Source: Phyllobacterium zundukense
Lineage (GTDB): Bacteria; Pseudomonadota; Alphaproteobacteria; Rhizobiales; Rhizobiaceae
Direction: 5' to 3'
NCBI RefSeq assembly: GCF_025452195.1
Contig: NZ_CP104973.1
Location: forward strand, 2,587,001 to 2,651,000
DNA length: 64,000 nt
Shown here: positions 54,731 through 63,854 of the stretch, piece by piece
How the letters are laid out: each line of letters opens with the position of its first letter
Numbering within the stretch: position 1 is the stretch's first letter
Notes under the pieces: model-generated
What the model was told of the DNA's origin: nothing
Seen by the model: only the letters and a program-made list of their open reading frames with translations
Databases searched by the model: none
Made by a program: the position numbers and the translations under genes

Positions 54731-55078
54731 TCAAGGGGCGGGTACAGCGATATTCTTGCATATCTCCCGCATAACCAACGCCAGCAGTTCGCTTGATATC
54801 TCGCCGATAATTTCCGCATCGCGTTTTTCTATGGTCGCGATCTTCGTGGGTCTTATCAGCGAAACAATGGGCAGTCCGGTAGCCTCAAGCGATTGAACTG
54901 TCTGATCTCCTGGCCACTTGCGGTTTTCGGCGCTTGTTATCATCACAACCCATAGCAAGGCATCATCCTTGCCAATTCCTCCACGCGAAACAACCAGAGC
55001 GGGTCGGTGTTGCCGGGTATTTTTATCGGTATAGGGAAATGGAACCTTTACGACGTGTCCCGCCCTAAAGATCGCCAT
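54731..55078 (-). CDS. PemK/MazF-like toxin
   Basis: A 115-residue protein of the PemK/MazF fold: start MAIFRAGHVVKVPFPYTDKNTRQHRPALVV, then VVMITSAENRKWPGDQ, the usual strand pattern (G-D-V-V-x-V-x-F-P-F-T-D and R-P-A-L-V-V). These toxins cleave RNA and are neutralised by their antitoxin. Its ATG overlaps the antitoxin gene by 14 bases. The open frame extends further upstream but that region belongs to the antitoxin. It ends 47 bases before... nothing else nearby on that strand. Active in vivo status cannot be judged. Confidence 0.85.
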   Translation of the reverse strand: MAIFRAGHVVKVPFPYTDKNTRQHRPALVVSRGGIGKDDALLWVVMITSAENRKWPGDQTVQSLEATGLPIVSLIRPTKIATIEKRDAEIIGEISSELLALVMREICKNIAVPAP

Positions 55079-55283
55079 AAGCTCTCCGGTCCGCCTCGGA
55101 ATTCCATTCCTCAAAAGTTGCAAAGGGATTGTCGCCCGGTATTTCTGCTGTGTGCTTGACCAAGATGACCTTTTCACCTTCAATCTTGTATTCGATATGA
55201 TCACCTTCGACGAGATGCAGGGCGGCTCTCACCGGCTGGGGTATGGTCGTCTGCGCTTTGCTGGTTAGTTTGCTCGTTATCAT
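55065..55283 (-). CDS. AbrB/MazE-type antitoxin
   Basis: A 72-residue swapped-hairpin protein: TSKLTSKAQTTIPQPVRAAL, EGDHIEYKIEGEKVILVKH, the AbrB DNA-binding domain (residues 3-47), then a C-terminal acidic toxin-binding tail (ATFEEWNSEADRRAYGDL). It overlaps the toxin gene by 14 bases and is upstream, as in most antitoxin-toxin operons. It should bind the palindrome at 55308-55330, 24 bases before its ATG, and repress the operon. Confidence 0.87.
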   Translation of the reverse strand: MITSKLTSKAQTTIPQPVRAALHLVEGDHIEYKIEGEKVILVKHTAEIPGDNPFATFEEWNSEADRRAYGDL

Positions 55284-55307
55284 GGTGGTTCACCTACTAA
55301 GATGGGG

Positions 55308-55339
55308 CATTCCTTACAATGTAAGGAATGATTTGTCAA
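55308..55339 (-). promoter_or_regulatory. Toxin-antitoxin operator and promoter
   Basis: A perfect palindrome with 10-base arms (cattccttac / gtaaggaatg) around AAT at 55308-55330. On the minus strand a TTGACA (-35-like) lies at 55339-55334, directly upstream of it, so the palindrome spans the spacer and -10 region. Placement 25 bases before the antitoxin ATG is typical for autorepression by the antitoxin. Confidence 0.75.
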
Positions 55340-56418
55340 TTTTCATCCTTCTTCCTGCCACCGATACGCGCCAGATCGCCAATGAAATCGCCAATACTCG
55401 GGCGCCTTTCCGCATTGAACGGGAAGGGCCGTACAAGGTCCATGGCAGAGATGCCGATACGCGCTGTCATCAATCCATTGATGACGCCTTCGCCGAGCCG
55501 CGCGGAAAGCCGTGCTGCCAAGCCATGGCCAACCAGCTGCTGGATGATGCTGTCGCCCATCGCAACCGTGCCGGTGACGGCGAGATGCGCAATGACGTTG
55601 CGTGTGAGCTTGAGGAAGCCAAGAGTGCCCGGTCTGCCTCCGTAGAGCTCCGAGAGCCGCCGGATCAGACGCGCAGACTCGAAAACCACATAACCGATGT
55701 CGACCAGCGCGCGCGGGCTGACTGCGGTGACGATCGAGACGCGTTTTGAGGCTGCAAGGATCATCTCCCGCGCCTGCCGGTCGAGGGGGCGCAGTAGTTC
55801 GGTTTCAGTGAGCCGGATCAGGTCGCGGCCGTCGATCACGTCATCGCGCAGATCGTGCAACAGTGCACGGCCCTTCGCCGTAGCGGGGAGTGTTTCGGCA
55901 ATGGCGATAAGCTTGCCGACAGCTGCTTTTGCCGCTCGAACATCATTATCCGCTGCAGCCGTGGCCGCCTCGTCGCGCAAGTGCTGCACCGAGGCAAGGC
56001 GGCGCAAGGCCAGCCCCTCGCGCAGGACAATGGCAATCAGCGCGAAGGCAGCGAGGACACTAACGCCAAGCGCCACCCAGCCCAGCCACGGCGCGCGCTC
56101 GAACAGCGTACGAATGAGATTGTCAGCCCACAGGCCCAGCGCCAGCGATACGAGCACTCCGAGCGCTCCAGTGAGCAGGGAAGCGAAAGAAAAGCGCTTT
56201 TTCTGTGCGAGTGCAGGCGGCGGGGTCAGCGCATCGAGTTCGTTCGCTGTCTCCGGATCGAGGTCGAAGACATCCACGGCTGCCGGTGTGATCACCGCGA
56301 CATCCTTGATCGCGGTTGGCTTGCGCTGTTGCGGAGCGCGCGCCTTCTGCGGACCATCGGTTTGCTCTGGCTGGTCGAGCCGGAAGGAAGCGGGTTTGCG
56401 AGCGTTGTTATCCGTCAT
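55336..56418 (-). CDS. YcjF/TIGR01620-type membrane protein (DUF697)
   Basis: A 360-residue inner-membrane protein. Hydrophilic N terminus (1-70), two membrane helices (about 75-105 and 108-130: LTGALGVLVSLALGLWADNL, WLGWVALGVSVLAAFALIAI), then the DUF697 domain (LRPLDRQAREMILAASKRVSIVTAVSP). Function is unknown; in E. coli the ycjX-ycjF pair belongs to the phage-shock-linked region. Its ATG overlaps the YcjX stop (ATGA) so they are coupled. Its 3' end abuts the antitoxin operator at 55339. Confidence 0.87.
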   Translation of the reverse strand: MTDNNARKPASFRLDQPEQTDGPQKARAPQQRKPTAIKDVAVITPAAVDVFDLDPETANELDALTPPPALAQKKRFSFASLLTGALGVLVSLALGLWADNLIRTLFERAPWLGWVALGVSVLAAFALIAIVLREGLALRRLASVQHLRDEAATAAADNDVRAAKAAVGKLIAIAETLPATAKGRALLHDLRDDVIDGRDLIRLTETELLRPLDRQAREMILAASKRVSIVTAVSPRALVDIGYVVFESARLIRRLSELYGGRPGTLGFLKLTRNVIAHLAVTGTVAMGDSIIQQLVGHGLAARLSARLGEGVINGLMTARIGISAMDLVRPFPFNAERRPSIGDFIGDLARIGGRKKDEN

Positions 56419-57878
56419 GCGAGGCGATCTCCTATGAGGAATTGTAGCGCGCGATCGAGCCTTATATGCGGCAGCGACAGGGTGAGGCCTTCCGCGTTCT
56501 TTTCCAGCCGGGGCGGGCGGAAGCGAACGAAACGAATAGCCGGGTCTTCAGAAACCCATTCCGGATGTTCAAAGATTGAGTCCGGTTTTGCCGGCAAGTC
56601 ACCGGGAAATATGGCGGTTTCGGTTTGGCCATCGAATGTCTCGCCGTTGATGGTCTCGCCTTTTAGCGGCGTTCCGATAATGACCGGGAGCGTTTCCTTT
56701 CCTTGAGTCACCGTCGCTTCGCGCGTGGTACGCACCGCTGCCATTGCCAGCACATCGACGCTTGCACCGGAAAAATCGGCGCGGCTGACGGCGCGGTCGA
56801 CCAATCGCCGGACGATGGCCTGCAGCCGGTCATGGCTCTCGTGATGCAAATGATCGGCCTTGGTTGCGGCAACGAGAATGCGGCTGATGCGCCGCTGCAC
56901 GAGGCCCGTCAGGAAATTGGTGCTTCCGGGGCGAAAGCAGGACAGGATTTCCGTCAGCGCGCGTTCCAGATCAGCCACAGCCGACGGCCCGGCATTCATT
57001 GCCTGCATGGCATCGACAAGGACGATCTGCCGGTCGAGCCGGGCGATGTGTTCGCGGAAAAAGGGTTTAACGACATGGGTTTTGTAGGCCTCGTAGCGCC
57101 GTTCCATCATTGCGGCAAGCGAACCGGGACGCGGCTTGCCCGCATCAAGGTTTGGCAATGGAGCGAAGGTAAGCGCTGGCGAACCGTCTAGATCCCCCGG
57201 CATGAGGAAGCGACCGGGCGGTAGCGTCGACAACGCCCGTTCGTCGGCCTTGCCAGCTTTCAGATATTCCGTGAAGCTCTTTGCCAGGCGCTGCGCCATC
57301 ATTTCATCTGCGTTCGCATCCGCATCAGCATCGTCCGACACCTTGAACCAGTCCGTTGCAAGATCGCGGTGGCTTTCGAGCCGGGCAAGCTCAAACGAAT
57401 CCCTGGAAAACTCCGCATAGGTTTTACCCAATAGCGGGAGATCCAGCAGCCATTCACCGGGATAGTCGACGATATCGACGGAAAGCTTGCCGCCGGAGAA
57501 CATGCGGTTCCACATCGACGCGGATTCATATTCGATCGTCAGGCGCAGTTCGGAGATTGCCCGCGTCGAGTCCGGCCAGATGCGCTCGTCGATCAGTGCC
57601 TTCAGATGTTCCTCATATTGAAAGCGCGGGACTGCATCGTCGGGCTGCTCTTCGAGATAGGCGCGGGCGATGCGTCCGGATTTCTGCGCCTCAAACAGCG
57701 GAAGGCGGCCGCCATGGATCAGATTATGCACCAGCGCGGTGATGAAGACAGTCTTGCCGGCACGAGAAAGGCCGGTGACACCGAGCCTCAACGATGGGGA
57801 CATAAGTCCGCTGGTGCGGTCGGCCAGCGTATCGAGCGCGATCTTCGCTTCGTCGGTAAGTGTCGTCAATGTACCCAA
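56415..57878 (-). CDS. YcjX family P-loop protein (DUF463)
   Basis: A 487-residue GTPase-like protein. The phosphate loop is VTGLSRAGKTVFITALVHNL (residues 34-53), then LSVDIVDYPGEWLLDLPLL carries the switch-type D-x-P-G motif, and the middle and C-terminal parts match YcjX: VDAMQAMNAGPSAVADLE and VAATKADHLH (nucleotide-specifying TKAD). Homologs are annotated as GTP-binding, with structures solved for Shewanella YcjX; cellular role is not settled. Coupled to the downstream YcjF gene by a four-base overlap. Confidence 0.9.
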   Translation of the reverse strand: MGTLTTLTDEAKIALDTLADRTSGLMSPSLRLGVTGLSRAGKTVFITALVHNLIHGGRLPLFEAQKSGRIARAYLEEQPDDAVPRFQYEEHLKALIDERIWPDSTRAISELRLTIEYESASMWNRMFSGGKLSVDIVDYPGEWLLDLPLLGKTYAEFSRDSFELARLESHRDLATDWFKVSDDADADANADEMMAQRLAKSFTEYLKAGKADERALSTLPPGRFLMPGDLDGSPALTFAPLPNLDAGKPRPGSLAAMMERRYEAYKTHVVKPFFREHIARLDRQIVLVDAMQAMNAGPSAVADLERALTEILSCFRPGSTNFLTGLVQRRISRILVAATKADHLHHESHDRLQAIVRRLVDRAVSRADFSGASVDVLAMAAVRTTREATVTQGKETLPVIIGTPLKGETINGETFDGQTETAIFPGDLPAKPDSIFEHPEWVSEDPAIRFVRFRPPRLEKNAEGLTLSLPHIRLDRALQFLIGDRLA

Positions 57879-57982
57879 TTCAACCGTCCTGTGGCCGCGT
57901 GATGGTATCAGCCCATTTGGGAGTCTTGTGCCCGCAACACAAGCTCATGGAAAGCCGATAATCGGATTGCATATCGATGGTG

Positions 57983-58121
57983 CGTGGTTCGACGGGGCTC
58001 ACCATGAGGGAGAAAGGGCAGGTTGCAAGACAATCGCCAATCTCGCAGAACTTGAGTCTCTGCAATCAAGCCACCTCCCTCATGGTGAGCCCATCCTGAG
58101 CTTGTCGAAGGGCGAACCACG
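57983..58121. repeat. Inverted-repeat element, family A, copy 4, with asymmetric arm
   Basis: A 139-base element of family A, but its right arm (58076-58121) carries an extra 17-base stretch CCATCCTGAGCTTGTCG with AAGG, so the palindrome has a bulge. That insert holds part of the arm motif again (agcttgtcg), suggesting a partial tandem duplication. It lies upstream of the YcjX gene. Confidence 0.88.
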
Positions 58122-58158
58122 CAAAATGTTTGTGCAGAATCGATGAACTGCCAAACTC

Positions 58159-58674
58159 TTACAAATGTTCGGAGGGAGAAAAGAAAGCCTGCAAGTCGCC
58201 GGTTCCCGGACGGATTTCTGCAAGCGGGCTGTCGAACTGGATGACAGCCAAGGCTGCTGTCGGAAACCCGGATACGAAGGTCGGATGGCTAGGCGGCTGG
58301 CCACGGCCGGCGAGGGCGGTGGCCAATTCCTCCATCATCGGATTATGACCGACCAGCATCACGGAGTTGGCTGCTTCGTGTTCGAGCCCCGCCATGCGGA
58401 TTGCCATGAGATAGGCATCAGGACCGGCCGAATAGAGCTTTTCGGATTCTTCGAGGATGAAAGGAGATTGGATATCAACGTATTCGAGGGTTTGTCGTGC
58501 CCTGATCGCGGGCGAACACAATACGATCTCCGGTTTCAGTCCGGAGCGCCTGAGTTCCTCTCCCAGAACCTTGGCGGCTTCGATGCCGTCCGTATCGAGC
58601 GTCCGGTCGAAGTCTTTCTGGCCGGGTGACGGCCAGACTGCTTTTGCGTGCCGCAGCAAATAAACCTGGCTCAT
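58159..58674 (-). CDS. Histidine phosphatase family protein (SixA-like)
   Basis: A 171-residue phosphatase of the SixA/phosphoglycerate-mutase clan. The catalytic RHG is seen as YLLRHAKAVW at the start (RHA), with VMLVGHNPMMEELAT providing the second histidine; ARQTLEYV and SEKLYSAGPDAYLMAI match the group. SixA removes phosphate from phosphohistidine in Hpt proteins of phosphorelays; others act on small phosphate esters. Here the substrate is unknown. The nearby hybrid kinase cckA gives a possible link, but that is inference only. Confidence 0.88.
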   Translation of the reverse strand: MSQVYLLRHAKAVWPSPGQKDFDRTLDTDGIEAAKVLGEELRRSGLKPEIVLCSPAIRARQTLEYVDIQSPFILEESEKLYSAGPDAYLMAIRMAGLEHEAANSVMLVGHNPMMEELATALAGRGQPPSHPTFVSGFPTAALAVIQFDSPLAEIRPGTGDLQAFFSPSEHL

Positions 58675-59055
58675 CTCGCAACTCCCTGATGATATTGCTC
58701 AACAGGTGCCATGCTTCCCCGAAAGACGCAAACTTTGGATAAATCCTCTGCGGCAAATGGCACAATTATCAAATAATTGTGCAAAACAGGCCTGGGGAAT
58801 TTCTGAGCGGTATGCATTTTTGCAAGGCAGTCTACAACCGGTAGTAGAGCCTTGGAGCTATAAAATGTCGAAATTTGCCCTCGTTTCTTCGTATTTTTGG
58901 TTAGAGAATCGATAAATCCTGCCGTTTTTGCCGATAATTTGGGCAAAAAAACATGATTTCTTTCTTTGATTTACACGTCTTTTTGTAGTTGTGCGCCAAT
59001 CTGACACGACTTATATAGGCCTCCTCGCGTCTCACAGGTGCAGGGTGATTCAAAG
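58675..59055. other. Divergent promoter region between phosphatase and dksA
   Basis: About 380 bases with no supported gene. Contains the palindrome gcacaattat-caa-ataattgtgc at 58761-58783 and a symmetric T5GCC ... GGCA7 element at about 58924-58951. The last 60 bases before dksA include a poorly conserved promoter-like stretch (ttgtagttgtgcgcc). Confidence 0.35.
58761..58783. promoter_or_regulatory. Perfect AT-rich palindrome, possible operator
   Basis: Ten-base arms gcacaattat and ataattgtgc around CAA. No T run follows on either strand, so it is not a terminator; symmetry fits a dimeric regulator site. It is between the start of the SixA-like gene (88 bases away) and dksA (about 270 away). 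Confidence 0.5.
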
Positions 59056-59472
59056 ATGAATAAACTAATCGATCTTGACTATAAGCCCACGGATGACGAG
59101 CCCTTCATGAGTGATCGGCAGAAATCCTATTTTCGTGAAAAACTGATCAACTGGAAAAATGATATTCTGCGGGAGGCGCGTGAAACGCTTGAGATCCTGC
59201 AGCAGGAAAATGCCAATCTGCCGGATATCGCAGACCGTGCATCATCCGAAACGGACCGTGCCATCGAGCTTCGGGCCCGTGACCGCCAGCGCAAGCTGAT
59301 CTCCAAGATCGACGCCGCCTTACAACGCATCGACGATGGGACCTACGGTTTTTGCGAGGAAACCGGCGATCCGATCAGCTTGAAGCGTCTTGACGCGCGT
59401 CCTATCGCAACCTTGTCAATCGAAGCTCAGGAACGTCACGAACGGCGCGAGAAAGTCTACCGCGACGACTGA
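59056..59472 (+). CDS. dksA: RNA polymerase-binding transcription factor DksA
   Basis: A 138-residue protein. Coiled-coil helices with LINWKNDILREARETLEILQ and DRASSETDRAIELRARDRQRKLI, the acidic D-x-x-D/A tip region, then YGFCEETGDPISLKRLDARPIATLSIEAQERHERREK, the C-terminal domain. Only one of the four zinc-finger cysteines is present, the usual state in Rhizobiales DksA. It binds the RNA polymerase secondary channel with ppGpp in the stringent response. ATG 59056; an earlier in-frame start at 59038 lacks similarity. An intrinsic terminator follows. Confidence 0.95.
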   Translation: MNKLIDLDYKPTDDEPFMSDRQKSYFREKLINWKNDILREARETLEILQQENANLPDIADRASSETDRAIELRARDRQRKLISKIDAALQRIDDGTYGFCEETGDPISLKRLDARPIATLSIEAQERHERREKVYRDD

Positions 59473-59490
59473 GCTGCAATCCGAATTAAA

Positions 59491-59524
59491 GAAAAGGCCC
59501 GGTTTTCCGGGCCTTTTTATTTTG
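59491..59524 (+). terminator. Intrinsic terminator after dksA
   Basis: A 10-base stem (aaaggcccgg / ccgggccttt) with a TTTT loop and a T-rich tail (TTTTTATTTTG), 19 bases after the stop codon. Confidence 0.92.
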
Positions 59525-59572
59525 TGGTGAATACCTTCGTAAAGCGTCAACCCCTCCCGTCATGCTAAAGCT

Positions 59573-59777
59573 CCTCCCTCTCCGTCATCCTCGGGCTTGA
59601 CCCGAGGACCCACGGCAGGGAAGGGCGTGAGTGCGCACGTTGCACAACGCATTCCAGCATGATGCGGACTCAATGACCTACAGTTCAACGCTAACGAGCC
59701 ACGTCGAAATCATGGATCGTTTTCCTCCTCTTTGCCGTGGGTCCTCGGGTCAAGCCCGAGGATGACGGAGAGGGAGG
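59573..59777. repeat. Inverted-repeat element, family B, copy 2 (45-base perfect arms)
   Basis: A 205-base palindromic element with 45-base arms that are perfect reverse complements (59573-59617 and 59733-59777). Arms begin cctccctctccgtcatcctc. It lies between dksA and the convergent FliO-like gene. Copy B1 at 44097-44283 has the same core but diverged ends. Confidence 0.94.
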
Positions 59778-59860
59778 TGCTTTACGATAACGAAACCAGA
59801 TGGTTCAGAGTAGTTAAGCAAGCATGGAAAATCGCGTCAGGTCCGTCGGGGCGGATCCCC

Positions 59861-60910
59861 TCAACGCTTCTCAGGTCGAGATAGATCTCCCAGCAGCCGT
59901 TCCATTTCGTCCTCGATGCTGTCCTGCTTTTCAGGCTTTGCTTCCTTGCCAGGCGCGATGTTGAGTTCGCTTCCGAGATCGGTCTCGAATGCGTCGCTGA
60001 AATCCATGTCACCCAGGGTTATTTCAGATTCTTCCGTTTCCACGGACGCGTCGAGTGTCGCTTTCCTGAACGCGGCCGCCGGTTCGTTGCGCACGGCGAA
60101 GGGGAAGGCGGCGGCAGTCGTCGTTCTGGTTTCCGACGCAGCGACCTCTCTGGCAGGTCCTGGCGTGTCGATATTCGGCTCGGCGCGAGGCATGGTTCCA
60201 AAGGATGGCGAAGCGGTTCGCTGCCAGCCATTGTCCCGCGCCGGTGCACTGACAGCCGGCGGCTCGTTCGAAGCGGCGGATTCTGCTTCCGGGGCCTTCG
60301 CAACCGGTGGAATAGGTTGCATCGGCGGGACGGGAGGCAAGGGGACAGGTTGCTCGGCCTGTCTCGGTGGTTCGGGTGGCCGCCTTGGCGGCTCCGATTG
60401 CTGTGGCGGTCCCGGACGAAGCGGTATCTGCGGTGTTGGCGTTGTCTGAGCAACTGGCGGAGGTGTGTCAGCCGGTGGAGTTGGGGGGGCGACACGCGGC
60501 TGCGCGCGAGGCGATGCTTCCGCGACTTTGGGCTCTGGCTTCGGGTCAGGAATTCTCGGTTCGGGTTCGGGGGTCGGCCCCGTCGCTGGCGGTTCAATTC
60601 GCGTCTGCCGTGCGAACTGGCGAATGTTTTGCTCGATCACCAGGTCGCTGGGTCCGCCGATCAGGATCAGATGCTCGACATCGTCGCGGCGTACGAGTAC
60701 CAGCCGCCTGCGATTATCGACAGCTGCCGCGTCAGTAACCGAGAGACGGACCTGACGGTTGCGCCCGCCGGCGACGAATGTTCCACCCGTCACCCGCCGC
60801 AATATGGCGAATACCAGTAGAAGCAGGGCGATGACCAGAATGAACAGAAGAATAAATCCCACGATGGGGGCAGCGCTTTCGCCAACGATAGTGGCAAGCC
60901 AAGCGTTCAT
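59861..60910 (-). CDS. FliO-like membrane protein with long Pro-rich tail
   Basis: A 349-residue protein. One membrane helix (IVGFILLFILVIALLLLVFA, residues 15-34), then FVAGGRNRQVRLSVTDAAAVDNRRRLVLVRRDDVEHLILIGG, typical of the flagellar assembly protein FliO, followed by more than 200 residues rich in Pro, Glu and Gln, ending in a short acidic part. No other flagellar gene is visible; relatives with this layout are common next to cckA in Rhizobiales and need not be flagellar. The ATG at 60910 has AAGGAGAG before it. Divergent from cckA. Confidence 0.78.
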   Translation of the reverse strand: MNAWLATIVGESAAPIVGFILLFILVIALLLLVFAILRRVTGGTFVAGGRNRQVRLSVTDAAAVDNRRRLVLVRRDDVEHLILIGGPSDLVIEQNIRQFARQTRIEPPATGPTPEPEPRIPDPKPEPKVAEASPRAQPRVAPPTPPADTPPPVAQTTPTPQIPLRPGPPQQSEPPRRPPEPPRQAEQPVPLPPVPPMQPIPPVAKAPEAESAASNEPPAVSAPARDNGWQRTASPSFGTMPRAEPNIDTPGPAREVAASETRTTTAAAFPFAVRNEPAAAFRKATLDASVETEESEITLGDMDFSDAFETDLGSELNIAPGKEAKPEKQDSIEDEMERLLGDLSRPEKR

Positions 60911-61222
60911 GATAAACTCTCCTTGTGCGTTCTTCGGGCCCAAAACTTGTTCCCCGACATGGGCTTCGAAGCATTACTTTATGCGACACTAGTGCTTGCA
61001 ATAGTTAGCCGCAACCCTAACGCGGCTTCGGTCTGTGTAGTACGGATTGTCTACGCGCGATATTGGACGTTCTAGATCGGAATTCGCGCGAAACCGTGGA
61101 ATAATCGGGGTCATATGAAGGATGGGGTTTATACCGCGTCAAAGATATGATCCAAACGATTCGAGAATAAACATCGGCTTGATCCAATTGCGCCGGTGAT
61201 GAAGAAAAGGGGCCTGAGACGT
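60911..61222. other. Divergent promoter region between the FliO-like gene and cckA
   Basis: About 310 bases with no supported gene. Both flanking genes start from it. I saw no CtrA-type paired TTAA site; a palindromic stretch around gaattcgcgcga at about 61080 is weak. The last 25 bases run into the duplicated start of cckA. Confidence 0.35.
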
Positions 61223-61269
61223 ATGTCTCAAGAAACGAATAGCAGACGCATGTCTCAAGAAATGAACAG
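61216..61269 (+). repeat. cckA: 27-base tandem duplication at the start of cckA
   Basis: Two imperfect 27-base copies, each starting GAGACG/CAGACG and containing ATGTCTCAAGAA, lie in tandem with the two ATG codons at 61223 and 61250. In protein they read MSQETNSRR and MSQEMNSDL. It doubles the start-codon context of cckA. Confidence 0.85.
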
Positions 61270-63844
61270 CGATCTTTATCCAGAACCTATCATCGCGAAC
61301 ACGAAATCCAACAAGGCCGGCTTGCGTCTGGTCCTTCTCGGACTGTTGCTGATAGGCGTTTCCGTCCTTTATTTCATCTATCGCGATCAGCTCGGCCAGC
61401 AGTTTCTGCTTGGCCTTCTCGGCACGCTTGCCATGACCGGCGTGTTCTACCTGTTCGGCTCGGCGATCAATGTCATTCAGTTCACGCCACGCGGCACCAG
61501 TGATGAACTCACGCGCGCGTTTGTGGATACGTTTCCGGAAGGCACGGTTGTCTGCGATCAAAAGGGCCGTATCGTTTATGCCAACAGGGCCTATGCAGAA
61601 CTGACCGGCGTCACCAATTCCAACGATGTGCGGGCAATCGAGCACATTCTCTCCGGTGAGGCAGCAGCCTCGGACCCGATTTACCGGCTCGCCAATGCCG
61701 TGCGCGACGGCGTTTCCGGCCAGGAGGAGTTGCGCCTGTCCCGGCCGCTCGATCCATCGCGTGAGCCCGTGCCGACGTGGTACCGGGTCAAGGCGCGGCC
61801 CGTCGCGGGCATTCCAGACCAGACGACACCGGTCTATGCATGGCAGATTGCCGATATTTCGGCTGAGCGTGCCGAACAGGAGCGCTATTTTCAGGATATT
61901 CAGGAGGCCATCGATCACCTTGATCATGCTCCGGCAGGCTTCTTCTCGGCCGATCCGGACGGCCGCATCATTTATATCAACGCAACGCTGGCGGAATGGC
62001 TCGGCGTCGACCTCACACGGTTTACTCCCGGCTCGATGATGGTTCGCGACATCGTCGCGGGCAATGGCATGGCGCTGATCAATGCGGTCAAGACCGAACC
62101 TGGCACCAGCCGTAACACGGTCATCGATCTCGACCTGGCCAAATCCAATGGCCAGAGCCTTGCCGTGCGGTTCTATCATCGCGTACAGGCGCAGCGCGAT
62201 GGCAGGCGCGGCCCAACCCGCACCATCGTTCTCAACCGCGCTGAAGGTGAAGACAATTCAGCCGCGTTGCGCGCGGCCGAAGTGCGGTTCACACGTTTCT
62301 TCAATTCGGCGTCCATGGCCATCGCAGCCGTCGATGCGACCGGCAAGATCCTGCGCACCAATGCGCGGTTCCTGGGGCTTTTCGCCCCGGTTGTCGATCG
62401 TGATGATATCGACCGGCGCATCCCGCTTGAAACCGTCGTGCATGAACGCGACCGCGAAGCCTTCGACCGGGCGCTGGCGGCGGCTTTTGCCGGCAAAGCG
62501 GAAATCTCTCCGGTCGATACCGTTATTCCGGGTAATGAGGATCGCCATCTGCGCTTCTACGTCAGTCCGGTGTTCGATGCCGGGTCCGAGGACGGCGCCG
62601 AGGAAGCTGCCATTGTTTCAGTGGTAGAAACCACTGAACAGAAGGCGCTCGAAGCCACGATGGCGCAAAGCCAGAAAATGCAGGCCGTAGGACAGCTTGC
62701 AGGTGGTATCGCACATGATTTCAACAACGTGCTGACCGCGATCATCATGTCTTCCGATCTGCTGTTGACCAATCATCGCGCGTCGGATCCGTCCTTTGCC
62801 GACATCATGAACATCAAGCAGAATGCCAATCGCGCCGCTTCGCTGGTGCGGCAGCTCCTTGCGTTCTCGCGCCGCCAGACCTTGCGCCCCGAAGTGCTCA
62901 ACCTCACCGATGTGATCGCCGATGTGCGCATGCTGCTGACGCGTCTTGCCGGTACGCAGGTCAATCTCAAGATCGAACATGGGCGCGATCTGTGGCCGGT
63001 GCGTGCCGATCTCGGCCAGTTCGAGCAGGTGGTGGTCAATCTCACGGTCAATGCCCGTGACGCGATGCCCGAAGGCGGCAACCTGACGCTCCGCACACGC
63101 AATGTGACCGAAGCGGAGAGTGCTGAACTCACGTATCGCGACCTTGTTCCAGGCGATTATGTGCTGGTCGAGGTGGAAGACAGCGGTACTGGCATGGCGC
63201 CGGAAGTGATCGAGAAGATTTTTGAACCGTTCTTCACAACGAAGGAGGTCGGCAAGGGGACGGGGCTCGGTCTGTCCATGGTTTATGGTATCATCAAGCA
63301 GACGGGCGGTTCGATCCATGCCGAGTCCGAGCTTGGGCAAGGAACCACATTCCGCATTTTCCTGCCGCGTTTTGTAGAGGAAAAGCAGCCGCTGGTCCTG
63401 GGTGCCGATGGCGAAGCCGTCGTGACCGAAATGCCGAAGAAGGAGAAGAAGACGGAGAAAGCCACCGATCTCTCCGGTTCCGCAACCGTGCTCCTGGTGG
63501 AAGACGAGGATGCGGTCCGCATGGGCGGGGTGCGCGCGCTGCAATCGCGTGGTTACACGGTGCACGAGGCATCCAGCGGTGTCGAGGCGCTGGAGGTGAT
63601 GAAGGAATTGGACGGCAAAGTGGACATCATCGTTTCCGATGTGGTCATGCCCGAAATGGATGGGCCGACGCTATTGCGCGAATTGCGCAAGGATTACGGC
63701 GATATCAAATTCATCTTCGTTTCGGGCTATGCGGAAGACGCTTTCGCCCGAAACCTGCCAGAAGACGCCAAATTCGGCTTCCTGCCGAAGCCGTTTTCAC
63801 TGAAGCAGCTGGCGACTGCGGTAAAGGAAACGCTGGAGAATTGA
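61223..63844 (+). CDS. cckA: Cell-cycle hybrid histidine kinase CckA
   Basis: An 873-residue hybrid kinase. Two membrane helices (about residues 36-56 and 60-80), several PAS domains (about 100-460), the kinase dimerisation domain with GGIAHDFNN and phospho-His 498, the ATPase ([29 protein letters not shown]), and a receiver domain with [10 protein letters not shown] and acceptor D806 (IIVSDVVMP). This matches CckA, which feeds phosphate through ChpT to CtrA and controls the cell cycle. Start between ATG 61223 and ATG 61250, both in duplicated context; an upstream GTG at 61196 is also open. Gene order with dksA is typical of Rhizobiales. Confidence 0.95.
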   Translation: MSQETNSRRMSQEMNSDLYPEPIIANTKSNKAGLRLVLLGLLLIGVSVLYFIYRDQLGQQFLLGLLGTLAMTGVFYLFGSAINVIQFTPRGTSDELTRAFVDTFPEGTVVCDQKGRIVYANRAYAELTGVTNSNDVRAIEHILSGEAAASDPIYRLANAVRDGVSGQEELRLSRPLDPSREPVPTWYRVKARPVAGIPDQTTPVYAWQIADISAERAEQERYFQDIQEAIDHLDHAPAGFFSADPDGRIIYINATLAEWLGVDLTRFTPGSMMVRDIVAGNGMALINAVKTEPGTSRNTVIDLDLAKSNGQSLAVRFYHRVQAQRDGRRGPTRTIVLNRAEGEDNSAALRAAEVRFTRFFNSASMAIAAVDATGKILRTNARFLGLFAPVVDRDDIDRRIPLETVVHERDREAFDRALAAAFAGKAEISPVDTVIPGNEDRHLRFYVSPVFDAGSEDGAEEAAIVSVVETTEQKALEATMAQSQKMQAVGQLAGGIAHDFNNVLTAIIMSSDLLLTNHRASDPSFADIMNIKQNANRAASLVRQLLAFSRRQTLRPEVLNLTDVIADVRMLLTRLAGTQVNLKIEHGRDLWPVRADLGQFEQVVVNLTVNARDAMPEGGNLTLRTRNVTEAESAELTYRDLVPGDYVLVEVEDSGTGMAPEVIEKIFEPFFTTKEVGKGTGLGLSMVYGIIKQTGGSIHAESELGQGTTFRIFLPRFVEEKQPLVLGADGEAVVTEMPKKEKKTEKATDLSGSATVLLVEDEDAVRMGGVRALQSRGYTVHEASSGVEALEVMKELDGKVDIIVSDVVMPEMDGPTLLRELRKDYGDIKFIFVSGYAEDAFARNLPEDAKFGFLPKPFSLKQLATAVKETLEN

Positions 63845-63854
63845 GGTTTTAAAG

